Made by a program: the position numbers and the translations under genes. The notes beneath the pieces are model-generated. The model ran no database searches. It saw only the letters and a list, made by a program, of their open reading frames with translations, and was not told where the DNA came from. A DNA stretch of 42,630 nucleotides from Loigolactobacillus jiayinensis (GTDB lineage Bacteria; Bacillota; Bacilli; Lactobacillales; Lactobacillaceae), in the NCBI RefSeq assembly GCF_003946445.1, contig NZ_RHOF01000032.1, positions 1 to 42,630 on the forward strand, in the 5' to 3' direction. Positions 26,762 to 35,359 of the stretch are shown here, piece by piece. Numbering within the stretch: the stretch's first letter is position 1; every line of letters begins with the position of its first letter.

Positions 26762-27145
26762 ATGAAAAAATTAATCGCAACTGAGCAAGCACCCGCGGCC
26801 TTAGGACCATATTCACAGGCGGTCCTTGTCGACAACACACTTTACGGTTCCGGCCAAGTTGGTATTGATCCTGCCAGCGGTAAATTAGTCGCCGCCGATA
26901 TTACAGCACAAACGAAACAAGTTTTGGCGAATATCGGCCAAGTTTTAGCGGCGGCCGACATGACGTTTGCTGATATTGTTAAAACGACAATTTTCCTCGA
27001 CGACGTGGCCACTTTTGCCCAGGTCAACGACTTATACGCCGCAGCCTTCGCCGACGCGCCAACATTGCCGGCACGCTCAACCGTTGAAGTTGCGCAACTG
27101 CCAGCTGGTGCTTTGATCGAAATCGAATATATCGCCAGCAAATAA
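26762..27145 (+). CDS. ridA: RidA-family 2-iminobutanoate/2-iminopropanoate deaminase
   Basis: A 127-residue trimeric enzyme that hydrolyses reactive enamine/imine products of PLP enzymes, notably threonine dehydratase (IlvA), and so protects aminotransferases such as IlvE. Family motifs: APAALGPYSQAV, SGQVGIDPASG, KTTIFLDD, ARSTVEVAQLPAGALIEIE with the substrate-binding Arg. Divergent placement next to ilvE and near ilvA fits this role well. The ATG at 26762 follows AGGTGA; the GTG at 26750 lies inside that ribosome site. Confidence 0.95.
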   Translation: MKKLIATEQAPAALGPYSQAVLVDNTLYGSGQVGIDPASGKLVAADITAQTKQVLANIGQVLAAADMTFADIVKTTIFLDDVATFAQVNDLYAAAFADAPTLPARSTVEVAQLPAGALIEIEYIASK

Positions 27146-27149
27146 GTGT

Positions 27150-27184
27150 AAAAACGCGCACCCGTGGTGGTTGCGCGTTTTTTT
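27150..27184 (+). terminator. Terminator of ridA
   Basis: Stem AAAACGCGCAC / GTTGCGCGTTTT with a short loop and T7. Confidence 0.9.
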
Positions 27185-27250
27185 GAAACCGGTAACGTTA
27201 AGTCTAATGCAAACGTTAGTTCCCATAACGAACAGATTATGCTATGGTTA

Positions 27251-28033
27251 TTATTGTGGATAAACGGCCAAGCGCTCACCGCTTAATGTCGCTGTTTGAA
27301 TTGGTGCGGGATAAAAGTCTGATAGCACCGCCTGATTTAACAACGCTGCCCGCGTGCCTTGGCGCACGATTTGGCCATCACGCAGCAGCAACACATTTTG
27401 GAAGCAAGGCAACAGCTCTTCCGTGTAATGTGACACGAATAATAACGCCGGGCTGTCAGGTGCTGCCGCCAATTGCGCCACGTGCTGCAGCAGGCGTTCG
27501 CGGGCGAACAAATCTAGCCCATTACAGGGTTCGTCGAGAATCAGCAGTTGCGGCCGTGCCATTAGCGCCCGCGCAATCAGCACCGTTTGCCGCTCACCTT
27601 GCGACAGCGTGGCGTAGCGTTTGCCAATTAAAGCACTGCCGCCCATTTGCTCAAGGTATTGCTTGGCCTGCGCCATATCCGCTGCTGTGTAGTGTTCGTA
27701 AACGCCAATGCTGGCGAATTTGCCGGACAAAACGATTTTTTCGACGCGCTCGCCAACGTGTAAGGCATCCTGTAGTGCGGTGCTGACCCAGCCGATTTTA
27801 CGTTGTAATTCTGGAATCGAGGTATGACCAAACACGCCGCCGAGCACCTCCAAGCGCCCAGTAGTGGGCCACATGTCACCGTGGATCAGCTTCAGCAATG
27901 TGGTTTTACCGGCGCCATTTAGGCCGAGGATCGCCCAATTTTCATGCGTGTGGGTCGTCCATGTAATGTTGTGTAAAATCGTGCGCTCACCGCGTTCTAA
28001 GCTCACATTTTGAAAATCTAGAATTTTTGCCAT
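27251..28033 (-). CDS. Orphan ABC ATPase (YlmA/ModF-like)
   Basis: A 260-residue ATP-binding protein with all ABC motifs: Walker A GLNGAGKTTLLK, Q-loop, signature LSQGERQTV, Walker B LLILDEPCNGLD and switch His SHYTEE. The opening ILDFQNVSLERGERTILHNI and the NWAILG before Walker A are typical of the YlmA/ModF group, whose transport partner is often unknown. No permease or binding protein is adjacent. The ATG at 28033 follows AAGGGA; the longer frame to 28108 runs into repeat DNA and is rejected. It lies downstream of ilvA but separated by about 530 bases of repeats. Confidence 0.85.
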   Translation of the reverse strand: MAKILDFQNVSLERGERTILHNITWTTHTHENWAILGLNGAGKTTLLKLIHGDMWPTTGRLEVLGGVFGHTSIPELQRKIGWVSTALQDALHVGERVEKIVLSGKFASIGVYEHYTAADMAQAKQYLEQMGGSALIGKRYATLSQGERQTVLIARALMARPQLLILDEPCNGLDLFARERLLQHVAQLAAAPDSPALLFVSHYTEELLPCFQNVLLLRDGQIVRQGTRAALLNQAVLSDFYPAPIQTATLSGERLAVYPQ

Positions 28034-28059
28034 GACGATCTTTCCCTTCAGTAAGCGTA

Positions 28060-28316
28060 ATTGCGGTAACAGGTGTTGGACTGCGTTAAACAGAGGCGGG
28101 GCGAACATACAGAAGCTTGCACGCAGGTCGAACGATCCACTGCATGTATCTTATTGCCTTGCTGCCATGTTAGCTCTGTTGTTTCCGTTGCTGGCGGAAA
28201 CGTGACAGGCCGAAGTGCGGCAAGTCCAAGTCGCAGCTGCTTACGTATAGCTACGCAGGTCGAACGCATCACTGCGTATATCTTATCGTTCTACTAGCTT
28301 TGTTATTTCCGTTGCT
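28060..28316 (-). repeat. AGAGTG-element remnants (two cores, minus orientation)
   Basis: Two part-copies of the AGAGTG element upstream of the ABC ATPase gene. One core is at about 28240-28296 (ACGATAAG ... GCAGTG ... GTTCGACCTGCG) followed by the invariant hairpin start GACTTGGACTTGCCGCACTT. The other core is at about 28112-28165 (GCAAGGCAATAAG ... CATGCAGTGG ... GTTCGACCTGC). Between units are small hairpins of the form TTTCCGTCAGCAACGGAAA. The left end decays into sequence I cannot assign. Confidence 0.8.
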
Positions 28317-28561
28317 GACGGAAAAGTGGTTGAAAAAGCACTGTCGCTCGACTCGACAACACTATTCGCTAAGTATCCGTTATTTGCGCATCGTTAATAG
28401 GTAACAGCTTGCTTCCCGTTGTCGATTGGACTAAGCCGAAGTGCGGCAAGTCCAAGTCGCAGCTGCTTGCACATAGCTACGCAAGTCAAACGCATCACTT
28501 CGTGTTGCTTATTGCCTTGCTAGGCTATGCTCCAGCTTCTAATCGCTTTTTCAACCACTCT
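28317..28561 (-). repeat. AGAGTG element, full copy after ilvA
   Basis: A full-length copy in sense orientation to ilvA. It starts at the ilvA stop (TAGAGTGG) with terminal arm GTGGTTGAAAAAGC pairing with GCTTTTTCAACCAC at 28326-28339. The core is GCAAGGCAATAAG-CAACACGAAGTGATGC-GTTTGACTTGC. The second module is the TTGGACT / AGTCCAA hairpin followed by CGACAACGGGAAGC. Confidence 0.88.
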
Positions 28562-29837
28562 AAACCATCATTGTATACAGCATTTGGTTTTCTTTTAGAT
28601 TAATGTAGTTAGGGTCAAAATTAGCTAGTCGTTCTAGTAAGCCGGGTAGTGTGGCTTTGTCGCCTAGGCGTACGCCAATCAGCACTGGGCCGTTGCCGCG
28701 ATTGACTTTTTTTGTGTACTCAAATTTTGTGATATCGTCATCTGGGCTGAGAATTTCGTTGACGACTTCCTTTAATGCGCCGGGGCGTTGTGGGAAATTA
28801 ACGATGAAGTAATGTTGATAACCTTCAAAAATCAAGGAACGTTCTTCGATTTCTTGCATGCGGTTAATATCATTATTGCCGCCACTGATCACGCAAACGA
28901 CTGTTTTACCGGCGATTTGTTCTTGTTGGGTCGCCAAAGCAGCGACGCTCAAGGCACCGGCTGGTTCAGCGACAATTGCTTCTTTGCTATATAAATCGAG
29001 AATCGCGCTGCAGACTTGGCCTTCTGGCACGGCGATAACATCATCGACGTATGCTTTTACGTTCGCGTAAGTTAGCGGGCCCGCTTTTTTCACGGCAGCA
29101 CCATCCACGAAGGTGTCCATTTCACTGAGCGCGATTGGGCCGCCAGTGGCTAAGGCAGCTTTCATTGAAGCGGCACCAACTGGTTCAACGCCGACGACTT
29201 TAGTTGCGGGATTGGTGCCCTTAACGTAAGCGGCCACACCACTGATCAGGCCGCCACCACCAATTGCCGCAAACATGTAATCAACGTTGATGCCAATTTT
29301 TTCCGCGTCCGCCAACGTCTCCAACGCCAAGGTGCCTTGTCCCGCCATGGTTCGTTTATCGTTAAATGGGGCAATAAACGTTTGGTCGTTTTCTTTGCAG
29401 AAAGCTTCCGCAGCCGCTGCCGCAGCGTCAAACGTGTCACCGATCAGCTTGATCGTGACGTCAGTACCACCAAAAAATTCAACTTGGCCGACTTTCTGTT
29501 TCGGTGTTGTCACCGGCATGAAAATTGTCGCGGGGACTTGCATCTGGTGGCAAGTCCAAGCCACGCCTTGTGCGTGATTACCTGCGCTGGCACAGACAAC
29601 CCCGCGCGCCCGCTGTTCTGCTGGCGTATCGGCAATGGCGTAGTAAGCGCCACGAATTTTGAATGAGCGCACGCTTTGGAGATCTTCGCGTTTTAAGTAG
29701 ACTTGGCAATGGTATTTTTGCGATAAATAGACATCGTATTGGAGCGGCGTGTGGCGAATAATCGGCCGTAACACCTCATAAGCTTTATCGACGTCAGTTT
29801 TAGTAAGTAATGCGGATTCTTTTTGTACGGCGACCAT
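28560..29837 (-). CDS. ilvA: Threonine dehydratase (biosynthetic), IlvA
   Basis: A 425-residue PLP enzyme that deaminates threonine to 2-oxobutanoate, the first step to isoleucine. The PLP lysine is in RSFKIRGAYYA (about residue 59), the phosphate-binding loop is GGGGLISG, and the C-terminal about 90 residues form one ACT-like regulatory domain (HYFIVNFPQRPGALKEVV), as in the short Bacillus-type enzyme. Feedback inhibition by isoleucine is expected. The ATG at 29837 follows AAGGGATGTGA. The stop TAG is shared with the edge of a structured repeat. A 14-bp tandem repeat lies 35 bases upstream of the start. Confidence 0.96.
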   Translation of the reverse strand: MVAVQKESALLTKTDVDKAYEVLRPIIRHTPLQYDVYLSQKYHCQVYLKREDLQSVRSFKIRGAYYAIADTPAEQRARGVVCASAGNHAQGVAWTCHQMQVPATIFMPVTTPKQKVGQVEFFGGTDVTIKLIGDTFDAAAAAAEAFCKENDQTFIAPFNDKRTMAGQGTLALETLADAEKIGINVDYMFAAIGGGGLISGVAAYVKGTNPATKVVGVEPVGAASMKAALATGGPIALSEMDTFVDGAAVKKAGPLTYANVKAYVDDVIAVPEGQVCSAILDLYSKEAIVAEPAGALSVAALATQQEQIAGKTVVCVISGGNNDINRMQEIEERSLIFEGYQHYFIVNFPQRPGALKEVVNEILSPDDDITKFEYTKKVNRGNGPVLIGVRLGDKATLPGLLERLANFDPNYINLKENQMLYTMMV

Positions 29838-29871
29838 CTAGTCACATCCCTTCAGTTTTGTCGTTCATTAT

Positions 29872-29937
29872 GTGTTTTGGTACTTATGTTTTGGTACTTA
29901 TGTTTTGACGCTTATGTTTTGCTACTTATGTTTTATG
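29872..29937 (-). repeat. 14-bp tandem repeats upstream of ilvA
   Basis: Four to five head-to-tail units of ATGTTTTGGTACTT (plus strand: 29872, 29886, 29900, 29914, 29928) with small changes in positions 9-11. They occupy the promoter or leader region of ilvA. An 87-codon frame crossing them is considered spurious. Role unknown; they could be an operator array. Confidence 0.85.
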
Positions 29938-30143
29938 TGTGGTGCTATGTTTTTCGCTATGGGCTACCTGTTTGTTAGGTTACCAGCGAAGTTGCGGAAA
30001 CGTGTTTGGAAAGACAGCTGGAACACTTTTCCAAATACGCTGCGCTATGTAAAGAAAAAGAGCCCGGGACAAAAGTTACCCCTTGACTCATTTTCCATTG
30101 AACGATTTGGCCGTGTTATTTTCAGCTATATTTGAAACCTGAA

Positions 30144-30172
30144 CGCTAATTAGTTTCTGCAACTAATTAGCG
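30144..30172. terminator. Perfect 12-bp hairpin, possible terminator
   Basis: CGCTAATTAGTT and AACTAATTAGCG pair perfectly around a 5-base loop. There is no strong T-run, so it may be an operator or RNA stability hairpin instead. It lies at the distal end of the repeat that follows ilvC. The rest of 29940-30143 shows nothing I can name. Confidence 0.45.
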
Positions 30173-30355
30173 CAAACGTGGTTGAAAAAGCAGCCTTCTG
30201 CGCCTAGCTAGGCTAGTGCTCAAAGCCATGTTTCTTGCGGTACGATTTTTGCCACAAGAATGGTCATTGCCCGTAGCATCAGAGTTTATTAACGGTTTTG
30301 GTTAGTAAACTGCCCCTGTTGCGGAGTAAAGTCTGAACGCTTTTTCAAACGCACT

Positions 30356-30357
<2 letters not shown>
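30173..30357 (-). repeat. AGAGTG element, variant copy after ilvC
   Basis: Sense-oriented copy starting at the ilvC stop (TAGAGTGCG). The terminal arms TTTGAAAAAGC and GCTTTTTCAA pair across the element, which ends CACGTTTGCG. The inside differs from the other copies: it has TAGCCTAGCTAGGC but lacks the usual core hairpin, and carries a GCCATGTTTCTTG segment also found near 4167. Confidence 0.75.
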
Positions 30358-31426
<1,069 letters not shown>

Positions 31427-31453
31427 TTATCGCAAATTTTCGTCTTTCTTCCT

Positions 31454-31482
31454 ATTATATAGGTCGAAGCGAAACTGTGACC
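31454..31482 (-). promoter_or_regulatory. ilvC promoter
   Basis: A perfect -10 TATAAT (31459-31454) with a poor -35 (GGTCAC, 17 bases upstream) lies about 88 bases before the ilvC start, allowing expression apart from ilvBN. The weak -35 suggests an activator or readthrough. Confidence 0.5.
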
Positions 31483-31558
31483 TGAATTAAGTGGTGCCGT
31501 TGGTGCGAATTAGTGCTCAGACTTTTTTGAGATTGAGTGTGGCGAGTGCTCGTCACTA

Positions 31559-31690
31559 GGATAGTGAAAATGTGTTCCGGTAAGCAACTTCTTCCATATA
31601 ACTACGCTTGGCGAACGCGCCACTTCGTGTCACTTATCGTCAAGCGTAGTTATATTCCAGAAGCTGACCGCTTACCGTCACACGCTATCC
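31559..31690 (-). repeat. AGAGTG-type element after ilvN (long palindrome)
   Basis: A 130-base imperfect palindrome in sense orientation to ilvN. It starts GGATAGCGTGTG, overlapping the ilvN stop codon TAG. Nested pairs run GGATAG/CTATCC, GGTAAGC/GCTTACC, then AACTACGCTTG/CAAGCGTAGTT. The core is CGATAAGTGACACGAAGTGGCGCGTTCG. The second module is missing. The rest of the ilvN-ilvC gap holds the ilvC promoter. Confidence 0.85.
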
Positions 31691-32167
31691 TTCTGCTCTG
31701 GTAAAGCCTGCAACCCCGGTGCGTACGACTTGAGTGACGCCGTACGGTTGGACCACGCGGAGTAGTGCGTTAACTTTTTCGCGTGAACCGGTAATTTGGA
31801 TCATGAGTGAATCTAGCGCGACGTCGACGACATCTGCGCGAAATGGTTGTACCATTGCGAACAACTCCGCCCGTTTGTTCGTTGCGGCGTTGACGCGGAT
31901 CAGCGCCAACTCGCGTTCGATATGTGGTTGTTCTGTAATATCGTGGATCTCCAACACATCGATTTGCTTATTTAGCTGTGCCACTAACTGCTTCGCCACG
32001 GCTTCGTCATCTAAGTAGACGGCGGCCGTCACGCGTGACGCGCTTTTATCGCCAACTGGACTAATTGAAATGCTGTCAATGTTGACTTGACGTCGTGTTA
32101 GCGTCCCAGTAAAGCGATTCAGTACGCCTGGATTATTGCTCAATAGACAAGTAAGTAACCGTCGCAT
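31685..32167 (-). CDS. ilvN: Acetolactate synthase small subunit, IlvN
   Basis: A 160-residue regulatory subunit that activates IlvB and gives valine feedback inhibition. The N-terminal ACT domain (LLSNNPGVLNRFTGTLTRRQVNIDSISI) is clear; a C-terminal ferredoxin-like part follows (ERELALIRVNA ... VVDVALDSLMIQITGS). The start codon ATG directly abuts the ilvB stop, with GGAGAG inside the end of ilvB, so translation is coupled. The stop codon lies in the edge of a repeat element. Confidence 0.95.
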   Translation of the reverse strand: MRRLLTCLLSNNPGVLNRFTGTLTRRQVNIDSISISPVGDKSASRVTAAVYLDDEAVAKQLVAQLNKQIDVLEIHDITEQPHIERELALIRVNAATNKRAELFAMVQPFRADVVDVALDSLMIQITGSREKVNALLRVVQPYGVTQVVRTGVAGFTRAEG

Positions 32168-33868
32168 TTAATCACTCTCCATCATTTCATTATTAGCACT
32201 CCCGGGTGCGATCATCGGCATCACCGGCTCCAAGGCTGGAATGGCGACTTCGATCAGGGCCGCGTGGGGTGCGGCAAAAGCTGCGGCTAAATCAGCGGCC
32301 ACCGTTTGTGGATCAGTGAGTTGATGGCCGGCTAAGCCGTACGCTTCCGCCAGTTTCATGAAATTCGGCTGATGTTCAAACATTGTTTCTGAACGCCGTT
32401 GATCATAGAAGAGATCTTGCCATTGGCGCACCATGCCTAACGTGTGGTTATTTAATAGTACAATTTTGATATCCAAGTCATAAGTTGCGATGACTTCTAG
32501 CTCTTCACTAGTCATTTGGATACCGCCATCACCGACAAATAACACGACTGGCTGCTCGGGGTGAGCCAATTTGGCGCCGATCGCTGCGGGAAGGCCGAAG
32601 CCCATTGTGCCAAGGCCGCCGCTGGTGATCAGTTGGTGCTGGTGTTTAAATGGGTAATACTGCGCGGCCCACATTTGGTGCTGGCCGACATCGGTAACCA
32701 CGTAAGCATCGCCATGCGTGAGCTCGCCCACTAACTGGACGACCTGCTGCGGCTTGATTTCCGTGGCACTCTTTTGGTAGCGCATGGGGTGCTCAGCCTG
32801 CCATTGTTGTAACTGTTCGTGCCAGGCTGCCACTTCCGGCCGTGCCGCTGAACTACGTAGCATCAATTTCAAAACCGTTTTAGCGTCACCGACGATTTGA
32901 TACGTGGTGGCAATGATTTTGTTCATCTCGGCAGCATCGATATCGATGTGTGCGATCGTAGCGTGGGGAGCGAACTTAGCCGGCGCCGTGGCTAGGCGAT
33001 CATCGAAGCGCGAGCCCACATTGATCAATAAATCGCACTCGGATAACGCCATGTTCGCGGCGTAGGTACCGTGCATCCCGCCCATGCCTAAGAATAATGG
33101 TGCTGTGGTTGGCATAACGCCAAGCCCTAACAGAGTTGCCACAACTGGTACTTGGTAACGCTGCGCGAAACGTTGAACTTCAGTTTGCGCTGCGGCGGCG
33201 TGAACGCCATTGCCGACTAATAATACTGGCTTATGTGCCTGACTTAAGGCTTGCATCAGCTGAGCCACTTGGTGCTTATCAACTGTTGGTGCTGGTTGAT
33301 ATTGGGGTAAGTTGACGCTATCAGGGAAAGGCGCGTTGGTCGTTTGATTAGCGATATTCTTCGGCAAGTCGATCAACACTGGCCCTTTACGCCCAGTTGA
33401 AGCAACATAGAACGCTTCGTTGATAACCCGTGGCAAGTCACGGACATCGTGGACTTGATAATTATTCTTGGTGATCGAGGCCGTCATGCTTAAGATATCG
33501 GCTTCTTGGAAAGCATCACTGCCAATGGCTTGCGTGCCAACTTGGCCGGTGAAAACAACTAGTGGTGCGGAATCCATCATCGCGTCGGCAATACCGGTAA
33601 TGGCATTGGTTGCGCCAGGACCACTAGTGACAAAAACGACGCCGGGCTTGCCGGTTGCTTTAGCGTAACCTTCGGCAGCGTGAGCAGCGGCCTGCTCATG
33701 CCGGACAAGGATGTGACGGAATTGTTGGCGATAAATAGCGTCGTAGAGCGGGAGGACTGCGCCACCCGGGTAGCCGAAAATCATTTCGACATTTTGTGCA
33801 GTTAATGTATCAAGCAATAATTCAGCGCCATTACGTGCTGGCATGGGCTGTTCTTCTGGTGCTTGCAT
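32168..33868 (-). CDS. ilvB: Acetolactate synthase large subunit, IlvB
   Basis: A 566-residue ThDP-dependent enzyme that makes acetolactate from pyruvate and acetohydroxybutyrate from pyruvate plus 2-oxobutanoate. FGYPGGAVLPLYDAI, the catalytic Glu in RHEQAAAHAAEGYA, VTSGPGATNAITGIADA, and the ThDP-Mg motif GDGGIQMTSEELEV ... NNHTLGMVRQWQ are present. FTGQVGTQAIGSDAFQEAD and the link to ilvN mark it as the biosynthetic form, not the catabolic AlsS. The ATG at 33868 follows GGAGG by 7 bases. An isoleucine T-box and two promoters lie upstream. Confidence 0.96.
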   Translation of the reverse strand: MQAPEEQPMPARNGAELLLDTLTAQNVEMIFGYPGGAVLPLYDAIYRQQFRHILVRHEQAAAHAAEGYAKATGKPGVVFVTSGPGATNAITGIADAMMDSAPLVVFTGQVGTQAIGSDAFQEADILSMTASITKNNYQVHDVRDLPRVINEAFYVASTGRKGPVLIDLPKNIANQTTNAPFPDSVNLPQYQPAPTVDKHQVAQLMQALSQAHKPVLLVGNGVHAAAAQTEVQRFAQRYQVPVVATLLGLGVMPTTAPLFLGMGGMHGTYAANMALSECDLLINVGSRFDDRLATAPAKFAPHATIAHIDIDAAEMNKIIATTYQIVGDAKTVLKLMLRSSAARPEVAAWHEQLQQWQAEHPMRYQKSATEIKPQQVVQLVGELTHGDAYVVTDVGQHQMWAAQYYPFKHQHQLITSGGLGTMGFGLPAAIGAKLAHPEQPVVLFVGDGGIQMTSEELEVIATYDLDIKIVLLNNHTLGMVRQWQDLFYDQRRSETMFEHQPNFMKLAEAYGLAGHQLTDPQTVAADLAAAFAAPHAALIEVAIPALEPVMPMIAPGSANNEMMESD

Positions 33869-33916
33869 CTGCTCACCTCCATTTTGATTAAAATACGATT
33901 AGATTTAATGTAACTT

Positions 33917-33944
33917 AATTTACTCTTTATTTTGAGATTGTCAA
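33917..33944 (-). promoter_or_regulatory. Promoter between the T-box and ilvB
   Basis: TTGACA (33944-33939), 16 bases, TAAATT (33922-33917). It lies after the T-box terminator, so it would give T-box-independent ilvB transcription. The extended AT-rich flank may hold a regulator site. Confidence 0.55.
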
Positions 33945-34005
33945 CAACTTTTTAAAACTTTTTTTGAAATCAGTTCAAATCAGCTTGTTTGGTGCTTATG
34001 GGAAC

Positions 34006-34275
34006 AAAAAAACGTCCTTCGAGATAAATAACTATCTTGAAGGACGTTGTATTAACGTGGTACCACCTTTATTTGTGGACTGCATTACTGCAGCCACCTC
34101 TTCGCGTGCGGGCAAAAAATTGCCGATACGCTAGCCAGATAATGGTGGCAGCCAGTGAATTCTACTAGGTTTTCGATTCATTGCTCAGAGCCGATTTTCT
34201 TGATCATCATTGGTACCGCCTCTCACCAAACGCGGTTCGCTTGTCCAAACGCTGAAAAATACTTTTGCTCGTCAA
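34006..34275 (-). promoter_or_regulatory. Isoleucine-specific T-box leader of ilvBN
   Basis: The T-box sequence AAAGGTGGTACCACG is at about 34070-34055. The specifier in the pattern GAA-A-ATC-G gives ATC (Ile, 34195-34193). The terminator pairs AACGTCCTTC with GAAGGACGTT, followed by T7 (about 34050-34006). Low charged tRNA-Ile should allow readthrough into ilvBN. Confidence 0.88.
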
Positions 34276-34316
34276 CACATTATTAATTTAAATGTAAGTC
34301 AATTTCTATAATGCAC

Positions 34317-34346
34317 ATATTACACTTATCTTTTACTCATTGTCAA
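34317..34346 (-). promoter_or_regulatory. Promoter of the isoleucine T-box
   Basis: TTGACA (34346-34341), 18 bases, TAATAT (34322-34317), starting 8 bases after the end of the zinc-ribbon gene. Confidence 0.75.
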
Positions 34347-34353
34347 CACTTTT

Positions 34354-34566
34354 TTAGAAATAACGGTCAAAATCTTTTTCAAAGCCGCAAACGCTGCAAT
34401 ACTTCGCGTTTGGTGTTTGGGCGCCGCAATTGACGCAGAAGCTGGTGCTGAATACATTGTGTCCTTGTTCTTCAAAGAGGTGTTGACCGCAGCAGGTGCA
34501 GTAGTTGCCGCTAGGGACAGTGTGATTGCAGTTAGCGCAGACGATCATTTCATAAGTTGTTTCCAT
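34354..34566 (-). CDS. Double zinc-ribbon small protein
   Basis: A 70-residue protein with two CxxC-x9-CxxC zinc ribbons: Cys10/13/23/26 and Cys44/47/57/60, joined by a short linker. There is no other domain; such proteins are usually of unknown role and may bind nucleic acid or protein partners. The ATG at 34566 follows GGGGAG by 7 bases. A longer frame to 34872 would run into the T-box terminator and has no ribosome site. It lies between a valine T-box upstream and the isoleucine T-box of ilvBN downstream, so it may be made under valine starvation. Between the T-box and this gene are about 240 bases without a clear gene. Confidence 0.75.
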   Translation of the reverse strand: METTYEMIVCANCNHTVPSGNYCTCCGQHLFEEQGHNVFSTSFCVNCGAQTPNAKYCSVCGFEKDFDRYF

Positions 34567-34806
34567 AATGGAACTCCCCTTTCGATTCTCACAGTAATGG
34601 TATTCTTCTATAGTAAATTCAGTAAATGCGCGCTTTACGGTTTTTTGCCGCCGTAAGTCGCTGGATTCAAATTCAGTGGCTGCCTTCAAGATGTAGTTGT
34701 CAAAGAACACGCTAATGTGTGAGCGAAGGCGTCCAGTAGCTAGTTTGACGATATTGCCAAGCGGAGCTAAGCGAAAAAGGCTGCCTTCTGGAACACGTTT
34801 TTGACG

Positions 34807-35156
34807 AAAAAAAAAGCGCCCAAAGTAATCTCTTTGAATGAGATCACTAAGGACGCTTTCGCGCGTTACCACCTTTAATTTACACTTACGTCACCGTAAA
34901 TGCCTCTGCCGCGCACAAACTTTAGAAATCAGAATGCTATGTCTGCTTGGAACCTGTAGATAGAACACACACATAGAAACGAGCTAGCTCATCCCTTCTA
35001 AAGTTGATGCGTTGGTGCGATAATGGGCACTCCCAATCCCGCCTACTTTGTTCAGCAGATAGCTGAAAGGTTACTTTCATCAATAACAGTACTGCCTCTC
35101 TCAGCTAACAAGGCTCTCTGTTCAGGTACTGCAATCGACTACTCTTCCTCGTCGAA
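34807..35156 (-). promoter_or_regulatory. T-box leader, probable valine specifier
   Basis: A second T-box on the minus strand. The T-box sequence AAAGGTGGTAACGCGC is at about 34876-34861. Stem I begins CGACGAGGAAGAG, with an apical GAGAGCC / GCTGAGAG part. The specifier reads GAA-A-GTA-A, i.e. GTA (Val, 35074-35072). The terminator pairs AGCGTCC...ATCTC with GAGAT...GGGCGCT, then T9 (34850-34807). Reading AGT (Ser) or AAC (Asn) is less likely given the shared pattern in the three leaders and the ilv context. Confidence 0.82.
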
Positions 35157-35201
35157 GCCGTTAAATTAGATAATGATTAAATTATATTTCGATTGAGGCT
35201 A

Positions 35202-35294
35202 ATTCTACACGGCTGTATATCCCTTGTCAACAGTGTTTTTGAAAATAATTAATTTATTTTTGCGGTTGACGATTAAAATATTCGGTGTTAATAT
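35202..35294. promoter_or_regulatory. Divergent promoters of ilvD and the valine T-box
   Basis: Plus strand: TTGACG (35266-35271), 17 bases, TAATAT (35289-35294), for ilvD. Minus strand: TTGACA (35230-35225), 17 bases, TAGAAT (35207-35202), for the T-box. Between the two -35 boxes lies AAAATAA-TTAAT-TTATTTT (35242-35260), an inverted repeat that could be a shared operator. Confidence 0.75.
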
Positions 35295-35359
35295 TTGCAC
35301 CATTACAACTTTTCCTAATCTAATTCACATTTAACAATCATAAAAGGAGCTGATCCAAA

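Noticed and set aside
28073-28603. Several 64-74-codon frames around the ABC ATPase start and the ilvA end
   Set aside because: They are translations of the repeat elements on either strand; none has a ribosome site.
29872-30135. 87-codon frame on the plus strand
   Set aside because: It begins in the 14-bp tandem repeats, has no ribosome site and no family-like sequence; low-complexity translation of repeat DNA.
33890-33980. CodY box before ilvB
   Set aside because: The region is AT-rich but no segment matches AATTTTCWGAAAATT closely enough to claim.
34567-34872. Long N-terminal extension of the zinc-ribbon gene
   Set aside because: It would start inside the T-box terminator and lacks a ribosome site; the ATG at 34566 has a good one.
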